The notes beneath the pieces were generated by a model. It worked only from the letters and a program-made list of their open reading frames with translations, was not told the origin of the DNA and did not search any database. Made by a program: the position numbers and the translations under genes. From assembly GCF_020410765.1 (NCBI RefSeq), contig NZ_CP084541.1:4979001-5043000 (forward strand): a stretch of 64,000 bases of DNA, in the 5' to 3' direction. Shown here one piece after another: positions 1-8,334 of this stretch. Numbering within the stretch: position 1 is the first letter of the stretch; every line of letters begins with the position of its first letter. This stretch comes from Streptomyces marincola (GTDB lineage: Bacteria; Actinomycetota; Actinomycetes; Streptomycetales; Streptomycetaceae).

Positions 1-2355
1 GCGGACGGCCGGGCGCCGGAGGACACCGCGCCCGCCGCCGAGTTCCAGCAGGTCGCCCTTGCCAAGGGCGAGGCCGAGATGGGCGAGCCGATGTCGCTCG
101 CCGTGCTGCCCGACCTGTCCGTGCTGCACACCTCGCGCGACGGCACCGTGCGGCGCACCGACGCCGCGGGCAGCACCGAGGTCGTCGGCACGCTGGACGT
201 CTACGCCCACGACGAGGAGGGCCTGCAAGGCATCGGCGTGGACCCGGACTTCGAGCAGAACCGTTTCATCTACCTCTTCTACGCGCCGCCGCTCGACACG
301 CCGGCGGGCGACGCGCCGACGGAGGGCGCGCCCGAGGACTTCGCGCCGTTCGAGGGCGTCAACCGCCTCTCGCGCTTCGTGCTCGACGAGGACCACAGGA
401 TCGACCTCGCCAGCGAGACCGCGATCCTCGACGTCCCGGCGAGCCGCGGCCAGTGCTGCCACGTCGGCGGCGACATCGACTTCGACGCCGAGGGCAACCT
501 CTACCTGTCCACCGGCGACGACACCAACCCGTTCGCCTCCGACGGGTACACGCCCATCGACGAACGGGCCGAGCGCAACCCGGTGTTCGACGCGCAGCGC
601 ACCTCGGCCAACACCAATGACCTGCGCGGCAAGGTGCTGCGGATCACCGTCGGCGAGGACGGCGGCTACACGATCCCGCCGGGCAACCTGTTCGCCGAGG
701 GCGCCGAGGGCACCCGCCCGGAGATCTACGCGATGGGCTTCCGCAACCCGTTCCGGATGAGCGTGGACCGGGCGACCGGCGTCGTCTACGTCGGTGACTA
801 CGGCCCCGACGCGGGCGCGGCTTCCCCGTCCCGGGGCCCGGGCGGGCAGGTCGAGTTCAACCGGATCACCGGTCCCGGCAACTTCGGCTGGCCCTACTGC
901 ACCGGCGACAACGACGCGTACATCGACTACGACTTCGCGGACGGGAGTTCGGGCGCCGCGTTCGACTGCGCCGCCCCCGTGAACGAGTCGCCGCACAACA
1001 CGGGACTGGCCGAGCTGCCGCCCGCGCAGCCCGCGTGGATTCCCTACGACGGCACCTCGGTGCCCGAGTTCGGCGGCGGCTCGGAGTCCCCGATGGCCGG
1101 GCCCGTCTACCGGTACGACCCCGGCCTCGACTCGGACGTGAAGTTCCCCGAGGCGTACGACGGGCAGTTCTTCGCGACCGAGTACGGCCGCCGCTGGATC
1201 AGGAACATCGATCTGGAGGCGGACGGCACCATCAACTCCATCAACGAGTTCCCCTGGTCGGGGACCCAGGTGATGGACAGCGCCTTCGGCCCCGACGGCG
1301 CCCTGTACGTCCTGGACTACGGCACCGGCTACTTCAGCGGCGACGAGAACAGCGCCCTGTACCGCATCGAGCACGTGACCGACGGCCGTTCGCCCGTCGC
1401 GGAGGCGTCCGGCGCCCCCACCTCGGGGCCCGCGCCGCTGGCCGTGGCGTTCTCCTCGGAGGGCAGCGGCGACCCCGACGGCGATGCCATCACCTACGCC
1501 TGGGACTTCGGGGACGGCGCGACCTCGACCGAGCCCCACCCGACCCACACCTACGAGGAGAACGGCGACTACACGGCCGAACTCACCGTCACCGACGCCA
1601 CGGGCCGCACCGGCTCCGCCTCCGTGCCCGTCACCGTCGGCAACACCGCGCCCACCGTCGAACTCGTCCTGCCCGCCGCCGGGCAGCTCGTGGACTTCGG
1701 CGACGCGGTGCCGTTCGAGATCGAGGTCTCCGACCCCGAGGACGGCGCGATCGACTGCTCGCGGGTCACGCTCAGCTTCGTGCTCGGCCACGACAGCCAC
1801 GGCCACAAGCTGACCGAGACCACGGGCTGCTCCGGCACCCTCCAGACCCTCGCGGACGGCGAACACGACCCGAACGCGAACATCTTCGGCATCTTCGACG
1901 CCGAGTACACCGACTCCGGCGGCCTGACCACGCACCACCAGGTCATCACCCAGACCCGCACCCGCCAGGCCGAGCACTTCGGCGACAGCAGCGGCGTCGA
2001 GATCAGCGAGCACGCCACCGCGCACGGCGGCCGTGCGGTCGGCTGGGTCGACGACGGCGACTGGATCGCCTTCACCCCCTACCTCCTGTCCGACGCCACC
2101 GAGTTCACCGCGCGCGTCGCCTCCGGCGGGGCGGGCGGCACCATCGAGATCCGCGCCGACTCGCCCACGGGCCCGCTCCTCGGCTCCGTGGACGTGGCCC
2201 CCACCGGCGGCTGGAACGTCTACGAGGACGTCACCACCGCACTGACCGACCCGCCCGACGGCACCATCGCGCTGCACCTGGTCCTCACCGGGCCGACCGG
2301 CCGCGGCGCACTCTTCGACATCGACGACTTCACCTTCGGCACCGGGAGTCCGTGA
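1..2355 (+). CDS. PQQ-dependent sugar dehydrogenase with PKD and CBM6-like domains (5' partial)
   Basis: The reading frame is open from base 1, so the true start lies upstream of the window. The first ~450 residues are a glucose/sorbosone dehydrogenase beta-propeller (motifs such as GLQGIGVDPDF and MGFRNPFRMSVD), the family that oxidises sugars with PQQ. A PKD domain follows (WDFGDGATSTEPHPTHTY), and the last ~130 residues look like a carbohydrate-binding module 6 (RTRQAEHFGDSSGVEIS; GWVDDGDWIAF). The modular layout implies a secreted enzyme acting on polysaccharide or free sugars; the signal peptide would be in the missing part. It overlaps the next gene by one base (TGATG), so the two are co-translated. 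Substrate is not determinable from sequence. Confidence 0.88.
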   Translation, partial: ADGRAPEDTAPAAEFQQVALAKGEAEMGEPMSLAVLPDLSVLHTSRDGTVRRTDAAGSTEVVGTLDVYAHDEEGLQGIGVDPDFEQNRFIYLFYAPPLDTPAGDAPTEGAPEDFAPFEGVNRLSRFVLDEDHRIDLASETAILDVPASRGQCCHVGGDIDFDAEGNLYLSTGDDTNPFASDGYTPIDERAERNPVFDAQRTSANTNDLRGKVLRITVGEDGGYTIPPGNLFAEGAEGTRPEIYAMGFRNPFRMSVDRATGVVYVGDYGPDAGAASPSRGPGGQVEFNRITGPGNFGWPYCTGDNDAYIDYDFADGSSGAAFDCAAPVNESPHNTGLAELPPAQPAWIPYDGTSVPEFGGGSESPMAGPVYRYDPGLDSDVKFPEAYDGQFFATEYGRRWIRNIDLEADGTINSINEFPWSGTQVMDSAFGPDGALYVLDYGTGYFSGDENSALYRIEHVTDGRSPVAEASGAPTSGPAPLAVAFSSEGSGDPDGDAITYAWDFGDGATSTEPHPTHTYEENGDYTAELTVTDATGRTGSASVPVTVGNTAPTVELVLPAAGQLVDFGDAVPFEIEVSDPEDGAIDCSRVTLSFVLGHDSHGHKLTETTGCSGTLQTLADGEHDPNANIFGIFDAEYTDSGGLTTHHQVITQTRTRQAEHFGDSSGVEISEHATAHGGRAVGWVDDGDWIAFTPYLLSDATEFTARVASGGAGGTIEIRADSPTGPLLGSVDVAPTGGWNVYEDVTTALTDPPDGTIALHLVLTGPTGRGALFDIDDFTFGTGSP

Positions 2356-3776
2356 TGATCCACAGCACCCCAAGCGCCCACCCCCCGCGCCCCACCCGGC
2401 GCACCCGACTCGCCCGCCGGCTCGCGCCCCTGGCCGCCTGCGGCCTGGTGTGCGCGGCGGCCCTGCCCACCGCGCTGGCCGACGGCGCGTCCTCCGAGGA
2501 AACGCCGGCCGCCGCCATCCCCGCCGCCCACACCAAGGGAACGGGGGGCGACGCGGCCTTCGACGTGCTCGTCTTCTCCAAGACCGCCGGCTTCCGGCAC
2601 GACTCCATCGAGGACGGCGTCGCCGCGCTCCGGGCGCTGGGCGCCGAGCACGGCTTCTCCGTCACCGCGACCGAGGACTCCACGGCGTTCACGCCCGAGA
2701 ACCTGGCGCGGTACGAAGTGGTGTCGTTCCTGTCCACGACGGGCGACGTGCTCAACGACGCGCAGCAGACCGCGTTCGAGGGCTGGATCAACGACGGCGG
2801 GGGATACGTCGGCATCCACGCGGCGGCCGACACCGAGTACGACTGGGAGTGGTACAGCGGCCTCGCCGGGGCGCTGTTCCATTCGCATCCGCACATCCAG
2901 CCCGCCACGATCGACGTCGAGGACCGGGCCCACGACGCCACCGCGCACCTCGGGGAGACCTGGGAGCGCACCGACGAGTGGTACGACTACCGCACCAACC
3001 CGCGCGATTCCGCCCGCGTCCTGGCCTCACTCGACGAATCGAGCTACACCGGCGGCCAGATGGGCGACCACCCGATCGCGTGGTGCAAGGAGTACGACGG
3101 CGGGCGGGCGTTCTACACGGGCGGCGGGCACACCTCCGAGTCCTTCACGGAGCCGGACTTCGTGCGCCACCTGCTCGGCGGCATCCGCTGGGCGGCCGGT
3201 GAGACCCAGGCCGACTGCCGCCCCGAGACCGGCTACAGGACGCTGTTCGACGGGAGCGGAACGGACGGCTGGTCGCAGGCGGGGCCGGGCGAGTTCGTGC
3301 TCGGCGAGGACGGCACCCTCACCACCGAGGGCGGCATGGGCATGCTGTGGTACGAGGCGGAGGAGTTCGCGTCGTACTCGCTCAAGCTCGACTGGCGCCT
3401 CGACGGGGACGACAACTCGGGCGTCTTCGTCGGCTTCCCCGCCTCGGACGACCCCTGGTCGGCCGTGAACAACGGCTACGAGATACAGATCGACGCCACC
3501 GACGCGCCCGAGCGCACCACGGGCGCCGTCTACACGTTCCAGTCGGCCGACATCGAGGCCCGCGACGCCGCGCTGAACCCGCCGGGGGAGTGGAACACCT
3601 ACGAACTGCGCGTCGAGGGCGAGCGGCTGCGGATCTTCCTCAACGGCGTCCTGATCAACGACTTCACCAATACCGATCCCGCACGTAGCCTGACGCAGGG
3701 CCACATCGGCCTCCAGAACCACGGTGCCGAGGACACCGTCAGCTTCCGGAACGTCCGCGTTCTCGAACTCCCCTGA
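2355..3776 (+). CDS. Secreted ThuA-domain / DUF1080 fusion protein
   Basis: 473 residues. Residues 1-43 form a secretion signal: an arginine-rich stretch, then a hydrophobic core ending near ALADG. Residues ~65-285 are a ThuA-like domain (class I glutamine amidotransferase-like fold; VLVFSKTAGFRHDSI, VGIHAAADTEYDWEWY, GRAFYTGGGHTSESF). Residues ~295-473 are DUF1080 (3-keto-disaccharide hydrolase/concanavalin-like: TLFDGSGTDGWSQ, WRLDGDDNSGVFVGFP, GHIGLQNHG). ATG at 2355 overlaps the upstream stop; a GTG one codon earlier is an alternative start. Pairing with a sugar dehydrogenase suggests oxidation of a sugar followed by processing of the keto-sugar outside the cell. This is inference; ThuA biochemistry is poorly defined. 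Confidence 0.85.
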   Translation: MIHSTPSAHPPRPTRRTRLARRLAPLAACGLVCAAALPTALADGASSEETPAAAIPAAHTKGTGGDAAFDVLVFSKTAGFRHDSIEDGVAALRALGAEHGFSVTATEDSTAFTPENLARYEVVSFLSTTGDVLNDAQQTAFEGWINDGGGYVGIHAAADTEYDWEWYSGLAGALFHSHPHIQPATIDVEDRAHDATAHLGETWERTDEWYDYRTNPRDSARVLASLDESSYTGGQMGDHPIAWCKEYDGGRAFYTGGGHTSESFTEPDFVRHLLGGIRWAAGETQADCRPETGYRTLFDGSGTDGWSQAGPGEFVLGEDGTLTTEGGMGMLWYEAEEFASYSLKLDWRLDGDDNSGVFVGFPASDDPWSAVNNGYEIQIDATDAPERTTGAVYTFQSADIEARDAALNPPGEWNTYELRVEGERLRIFLNGVLINDFTNTDPARSLTQGHIGLQNHGAEDTVSFRNVRVLELP

Positions 3777-4114
3777 GCCGCCAGGTCCCCACGAGTCCCC
3801 GGTCCCCCACACACACCCCACACGTCCCCGGTCCCCCCACGAGTCCCGAGACATCCCCGACGATCCCCACAGCCCCGTCTCCGCCGCGAGGGGCGGCGGC
3901 GACGGTTCCGGCCCTGACGGCCGGTGACGGCGGCGCGGGTGGTGACGCCGAACCCACCCCGCCGCCGCGAACCCCCCGGTGCCAGGCCGCGCCGAACCCG
4001 GCCGGGCACCGGGGGCCCCTTGCGTCGAAGTTCGGCGAAGTTGTTGGAAGTCGCTGGAATTCGTCGGAGTTCGTCGCTTTTCTTTGCACTCCACACGGAG
4101 GAGGAGGGCCACCC
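3777..4114 (+). promoter_or_regulatory. 338-bp intergenic leader of the ebo-type operon
   Basis: No gene is visible here. The first ~100 bases are low-complexity C-rich DNA with repeated GTCCCC/CACGAGTCCC units. The last ~90 bases hold the 10-bp tandem repeats listed separately and a very strong ribosome-binding site, GGAGGAGGAGGG at 4097-4108, six bases before the GTG at 4115. No convincing terminator follows the ThuA gene. Confidence 0.5.
4027..4076 (+). repeat. Five tandem 10-bp repeats upstream of the ebo-type operon
   Basis: Five head-to-tail decamers: GAAGTTCGGC, GAAGTTGTTG, GAAGTCGCTG, GAATTCGTCG, GAGTTCGTCG. The 10-bp period puts each copy on the same face of the helix, as expected of an array of protein-binding sites. 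The block sits 39-88 bp upstream of the first start codon. It is lower in GC than its surroundings. The binding protein is unknown. Confidence 0.7.
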
Positions 4115-5176
4115 GTGACCACCGCAACCACCGCGCGCACCGGCCTCTGGCTCATCGGCGCCCGCGGCTCCGTCGCCACCACCACCATCGCGGGGCGGGC
4201 CGCCCTGGCCGCCGGGCTGACCCCGCCGACCGGGATGGTGACCGCCCTGCCGCCGTTCGCCGGGATCGGCCTGCCGGAGCTCGACCACCTGGTCGTCGGC
4301 GGGCACGACATCGTCGACGTGCCGCTGGCCAAGCGCGCCGAGCAGCTCGTCGCGGGCGGGGTGCTGCCGCACGGGCTGCCCGCCGCCGTCGCCGCCGAAC
4401 TCGCCGCGGCCGACGAGGAGATCCGCCAGCCCGGCGACGACCCGGCCGCCGACATCGCCGACTTCGCCCGCCGCCACGGCCTGGACCGCACGGTCGTGGT
4501 CAACGTGGCGAGCGCCGAGACCGATCCCGCGATCAGCACCGGCTACGCCACCGCCGCCATCGAGGCCGGCTGCTCCTACGTCAACTTCACGCCCGCGACC
4601 GGCATGCGCGCCCCGGGACTGGCCGAACGCGCCCTGGCCGCCGGGCTCCCGCACGCCGGGCGCGACGGCAAGACCGGGCAGACGCTGCTGCGGGCCGCCC
4701 TGGCCCCCATGTTCGCGCAGCGCGCCCTGACCGTGCGGTCCTGGTCGGGCACCAACCTGCTCGGCGGCGGCGACGGCGCCGCCCTCGCCGACCCGGCCGC
4801 CGCCGCGGCGAAGAACGCGGGCAAGGAGCGGGTGCTCGCCGACAACCTCGGCGCCGTGCCGGAAGGCGCCGTGCACATCGACAACGTGCCCGCGCTCGGG
4901 GACTGGAAGACGGCGTGGGACCACGTCGCGTTCGAGGGGTTCCTCGGGGCCCGCATGGTCCTCCAGACCATCTGGGAGGGCTGCGACTCCGCGCTCGCCG
5001 CGCCCCTCGTGCTCGACCTGACCCGCCTGGTCGCCCGCGCGCACGCCGCCGGCCTGGCGGGGCCCGTGCCGGGGCTCGGGTTCTTCTTCAAGGACCCGGA
5101 CGCGGGCCCCGCCGCGCTCGGGGACCAGTACCAGGAACTGCTCGGCCTGGCGCGGACGCTGCGGACGGCGCCGTGA
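4115..5176 (+). CDS. Inositol-3-phosphate synthase family protein (ebo operon)
   Basis: 353 residues, the usual size of actinobacterial Ino1-type enzymes. Ino1 uses NAD to convert glucose 6-phosphate to inositol 3-phosphate through an enolate aldol cyclisation. The N-terminal nucleotide-binding loop is GARGSVATT (residues 15-23). Central and C-terminal family signatures are visible: YVNFTPATGMRAPG, SWSGTNLLGGGDG, ERVLADNLG and HIDNVPALGDWK. GTG start with a strong ribosome-binding site. First gene of a seven-gene operon; its stop overlaps the GTG of the UbiA gene. Because it sits in an ebo cluster, it probably makes a dedicated cyclitol phosphate rather than general inositol. True substrate not known. 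Confidence 0.85.
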   Translation: MTTATTARTGLWLIGARGSVATTTIAGRAALAAGLTPPTGMVTALPPFAGIGLPELDHLVVGGHDIVDVPLAKRAEQLVAGGVLPHGLPAAVAAELAAADEEIRQPGDDPAADIADFARRHGLDRTVVVNVASAETDPAISTGYATAAIEAGCSYVNFTPATGMRAPGLAERALAAGLPHAGRDGKTGQTLLRAALAPMFAQRALTVRSWSGTNLLGGGDGAALADPAAAAAKNAGKERVLADNLGAVPEGAVHIDNVPALGDWKTAWDHVAFEGFLGARMVLQTIWEGCDSALAAPLVLDLTRLVARAHAAGLAGPVPGLGFFFKDPDAGPAALGDQYQELLGLARTLRTAP

Positions 5177-6036
5177 ACCGCGCCTGGGCCGAACTGGTCC
5201 GCGGCCCCGCCGCGCTCACCGTCCCGGGCGACATCGTGGCGGGCGCCGCCGCCGCGGGCGGCGCCCCGGCCCGCCGCGTCGCCCTCGCCGCCGCCTCGTC
5301 CGTGTGCCTGTACTGGTCGGGCATGGCGCTCAACGACTGGGCCGACCGCGACATCGACGCCCACGAACGCCCGGGCCGTCCCATCCCGTCCGGCCGCGTC
5401 CGGCCCGCCGCCGCCCTCGGCGCGGCCACCGGGCTCACCGCCGCGGGGCTCGCCCTGGCCGCCGCGCACTCCAGGGCCGCCCTGGCCGCAGCGGGCGCCG
5501 TCGCCGCCACCGCCTGGGCCTACGACCTGGGCGCCAAGCACACCAAGGCGGGTCCCGCCGCCATGGGCGCGGCCCGCGCCCTCAACGTCGTGCTCGGCGC
5601 CACCTCGGGCGCCGCCCCCCACCGCGCCCTGCCCGCCGCGGCCGTCGTCGGCGCGCACACCGCGGCCGTCACCACCCTGTCCCGGCACGAGGCGCACGGC
5701 GGGCCGCGCTCCGCGCCGCTCGCCGCCCTGGCCGCCGCCCTCGGCACGGCCGCGGCCGTCGCCGCCCCGGCCCGCGCCGCGGGCCCCGCGCCGCAGCGCG
5801 CCGGAACGGCGGCCGGCGCCGCCGCGTACGTGCTGACCACCGCGCCGCCGCTGCTGCGCGCCGCCCGCGAGCCCAGCGGGCCGCTCGTGCGGCAGGGCGT
5901 GGTCGCGGGCCTGTCGGCCCTGGTGCCGCTCCAGGCGGCGCTCGCGGCCCGCGCCGGCCGGCCGGGCGCCGTTCCCGCGCTGCTCGCGACGCTCGCCGCG
6001 GCCCGGCGCCTGTCCCGGAAGGTCACTCCCACATGA
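5173..6036 (+). CDS. eboC: UbiA-family prenyltransferase (EboC-like)
   Basis: 287 residues, mostly hydrophobic with about eight predicted membrane segments. UbiA enzymes transfer a prenyl chain to an acceptor in the membrane. The first aspartate-rich motif is intact: N54-D55-x-x-D58-x-x-x-D62 within MALNDWADRDID. The second, normally DxxxD, is represented only by the weaker YDLGAKHTKAG. GTG start overlaps the preceding TGA. Together with an inositol phosphate synthase it suggests that a cyclitol or a cyclitol-derived head group becomes prenylated. This is inference from gene order. Confidence 0.85.
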   Translation: MNRAWAELVRGPAALTVPGDIVAGAAAAGGAPARRVALAAASSVCLYWSGMALNDWADRDIDAHERPGRPIPSGRVRPAAALGAATGLTAAGLALAAAHSRAALAAAGAVAATAWAYDLGAKHTKAGPAAMGAARALNVVLGATSGAAPHRALPAAAVVGAHTAAVTTLSRHEAHGGPRSAPLAALAAALGTAAAVAAPARAAGPAPQRAGTAAGAAAYVLTTAPPLLRAAREPSGPLVRQGVVAGLSALVPLQAALAARAGRPGAVPALLATLAAARRLSRKVTPT

Positions 6037-6884
6037 TCGGCGGGCAGCTGCGCTTCGCCTACGGCACCAACGGCCTGGCCGACCTGCGCCTGACCGACGC
6101 GCTCGGCCTGCTGGCCGACCTCGGCTACCAGGGCGTCGCGCTCACCCTCGACCACATGCACCTCGACCCGTGCGCCCCGGACCTGGCCCGCCGCACCGCC
6201 GAGGTGGCCCGCGCGCTGGAACGCCTCGGGCTGGCCGTCGCCGTCGAGACGGGCGCCCGTTACGTGCTCGACCCCACCGCCAAGCACGGGCCCGCGCTCC
6301 TCGACCCTGACCCGGCCGCCCGCGCGCGCCGCACGGCCCTGCTGGCCGACGCGGTGCGGGTGGGCGCCGACCTGGGCGCGACGGCCGTCCACTGCTTCAG
6401 CGGGCGCGTGCCGCCCGGCACGGGCGAGGCGGAGGCGTGGCGGCGGCTGGCCGGCGCACTCGCGCCCGTGCTCGACCTCGCCCAGGGCGCGGGCGTGCCG
6501 CTGGCCGTCGAGCCGGAGCCGGGGATGCTGGTCGACACGCTCGCCGCGTTCCACCGGCTGCGCCGCGACCTCGACGGCGTCCGGCTCACGCTCGACCTGG
6601 GCCACTGCCACTGCCTCGAACCCGACCCCGTGCCCGACTGCGTCGCCGCCGCCGCGCCGTGGACCGCCCACGTGCAGATCGAGGACATGCGGCGCGGCGT
6701 GCACGAACACCTGCCGTTCGGCGAGGGCGAGATGGACTTCCCGCCCGTGCTCGCCGCCCTGGACGCCACCGGGTACGCGGGCCTGGTGTCCGTCGAACTG
6801 CCGCGCCACTCGCACGCCGGTCCCGAACTGGCCCGCCGATCCCTCGACTTCCTCACCTCAGCCCAACGGGAGGCCATCGCGTGA
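6033..6884 (+). CDS. Sugar phosphate isomerase/epimerase-type TIM-barrel protein
   Basis: 283 residues of the xylose isomerase-like TIM barrel fold. Visible family signatures are FAYGTNGLADLRL, the acidic metal-site strands AVEPEPGMLVDT and TLDLGHCHCLE, the strand HVQIEDMRRGVHEH and the C-terminal VSVELPRHSH. These supply the Glu/Asp/His metal ligands expected in the family. ATG overlaps the previous TGA (ATGA). Such proteins accompany ebo genes in actinobacteria; the reaction here is not known. Confidence 0.82.
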   Translation: MIGGQLRFAYGTNGLADLRLTDALGLLADLGYQGVALTLDHMHLDPCAPDLARRTAEVARALERLGLAVAVETGARYVLDPTAKHGPALLDPDPAARARRTALLADAVRVGADLGATAVHCFSGRVPPGTGEAEAWRRLAGALAPVLDLAQGAGVPLAVEPEPGMLVDTLAAFHRLRRDLDGVRLTLDLGHCHCLEPDPVPDCVAAAAPWTAHVQIEDMRRGVHEHLPFGEGEMDFPPVLAALDATGYAGLVSVELPRHSHAGPELARRSLDFLTSAQREAIA

Positions 6885-7471
6885 CCGACCGGAACGACCC
6901 CGCGGGCGCCCAGCACCCCGCAGAGCAGCAGCTCACGCCGCGGGCCCGCGCCTGGCTCGCGGGCGTGCTCGGCACGGAGAACTGGGAGGCCGCGTTCACC
7001 TCGGCCGGCCGCCACGCCGGGCGCGACGCCGCCGACGCCGCCCGCGCGGAGCTGCTGCGCGCCGCGCGCGCCGGCGCGGACACCGTCGCGCGCCTGTACC
7101 ACCGGGGCGACGCCGCCGAACGCCGCGCCGTGCTGCGCGCCCTGCCGGACCTGCCGGTGGGCGACGCCGCGCGCCCGCTGGTCGAGGACGCCCTGCGCAC
7201 CAACGACCCGCGCCTGATCGCCGCCGCCGTCGGCCCCTACGCGGCCCGCCACCTCGACCAGCACCTGTGGCGGCACGCGGTGCTGAAGTGCCTGTTCACC
7301 GGCGTCCCCGTCACCGCCGTCGCAGGACTCGCCGACCGCGCGGACGCCGAACTCGCCCGCATGCTCACCGCGTTCGCGGCCGAACGCACCGCCGCCGGGC
7401 GCCCCGTCCCGCCCGACGTGCACCACGCCCTCGCCCTCTGCCCGCCGCCCGCGCCCGCCCCGGAGGTCTGA
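6881..7471 (+). CDS. eboA: EboA domain-containing protein
   Basis: 196 residues, GTG start overlapping the previous stop. The sequence WRHAVLKCLFTGVPV near residues 137-151 and the helical repeat-like body (DPRLIAAAVGPYAARHLDQ) are characteristic of EboA. EboA is a conserved protein of unknown activity and the marker of ebo clusters in cyanobacteria, proteobacteria, actinobacteria and some algal plastids. In cyanobacteria ebo genes are needed to move the scytonemin monomer to the periplasm (established work). Nothing here shows the substrate in this organism. Confidence 0.85.
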   Translation: MTDRNDPAGAQHPAEQQLTPRARAWLAGVLGTENWEAAFTSAGRHAGRDAADAARAELLRAARAGADTVARLYHRGDAAERRAVLRALPDLPVGDAARPLVEDALRTNDPRLIAAAVGPYAARHLDQHLWRHAVLKCLFTGVPVTAVAGLADRADAELARMLTAFAAERTAAGRPVPPDVHHALALCPPPAPAPEV

Positions 7472-8328
7472 TGCGCATCTTCGATCCCCACATCCACATG
7501 ACCTCCCGCACCACCGACGACTACGAGCGGATGCGCGCGGCCGGGGTGGCCGCCGTCGTCGAGCCCTCGTTCTGGCTCGGCCAGCCCAGGACCTCGGCCG
7601 CCAGCTTCCTCGACTACTTCGACTCGCTGCTCGGCTGGGAGCCCTACCGCGCCGCCCAGTACGGCATCGCGCACCACTGCACGCTGGCCCTCAACCCCAA
7701 GGAGGCCAACGACCCGCGCTGCACGCCCGTGCTGGAGGAGCTGCCCCGCTACCTGGAGAAGGACAACGTCGTCGCCGTCGGTGAGATCGGCTACGACTCC
7801 CTCACGCCCGCCGAGGACGAGGCGCTGGCCGCCCAGCTCGAACTCGCCGCCCGCCACGGCCTGCCCGCCCTCGTGCACACCCCGCACCGGGACAAGGCCG
7901 CGGGCCTCGAACGCACCCTCGCCGTCCTCGCGGAGTCCGAACTGCCGCCCGAGCGCGTCGTCCTCGACCACCTGAACGAGACCACCGTGGACCGCGCCAA
8001 GGACAGCGGCTGCTGGATGGCGTTCTCCGTCTACCCCGACACGAAGATGGACGAGCGCCGCACGGTGGCCGTGCTGCGCCGCCTCGGCCTTGAGCGGATG
8101 CTGGTCAACTCGGCCGCCGACTGGGGCAGGAGCGATCCGCTCAAGACCCGCCGCGTCGCGGACGCGATGCTGGCCGACGGGTTCACCGAGGACGACGTGG
8201 ACCTGGTCCTGTGGCGCAACCCCGTCGCGTTCTACGCCCAGAGCGGTCGCCTCGACCTCGAAGAACGCGCCGTGCCCGAGGACTGGGAGGGCAACTCCAT
8301 CCTGCGCGGCGCCCCCGCGGGGCGGTGA
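7471..8328 (+). CDS. eboB: TatD-family metal hydrolase (EboB-like)
   Basis: 285 residues, amidohydrolase TIM barrel. The N-terminal metal motif is H7-x-H9 in MRIFDPHIHM. Further metal-site candidates are the Glu of VAVGEIGYD, the His of LVHTPHRDK, the His of VLDHLNE and the Asp of VNSAADWG. GGAGG lies at 7462-7466; ATG overlaps the preceding TGA by one base. In the ebo set this protein is expected to be hydrolytic, but its substrate is unknown. Confidence 0.85.
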   Translation: MRIFDPHIHMTSRTTDDYERMRAAGVAAVVEPSFWLGQPRTSAASFLDYFDSLLGWEPYRAAQYGIAHHCTLALNPKEANDPRCTPVLEELPRYLEKDNVVAVGEIGYDSLTPAEDEALAAQLELAARHGLPALVHTPHRDKAAGLERTLAVLAESELPPERVVLDHLNETTVDRAKDSGCWMAFSVYPDTKMDERRTVAVLRRLGLERMLVNSAADWGRSDPLKTRRVADAMLADGFTEDDVDLVLWRNPVAFYAQSGRLDLEERAVPEDWEGNSILRGAPAGR

Positions 8329-8334
8329 CGCGCC

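Noticed and set aside
1035..2354. Extension of the ThuA gene frame upstream through the sugar dehydrogenase
   Set aside because: The upstream part is out-of-frame noise; the signal peptide begins at ATG 2355.
3781..3880. Short repeated GTCCCC/CACGAG units as a CRISPR array
   Set aside because: No regular repeat-spacer pattern and no cas genes; it is simple C-rich sequence.
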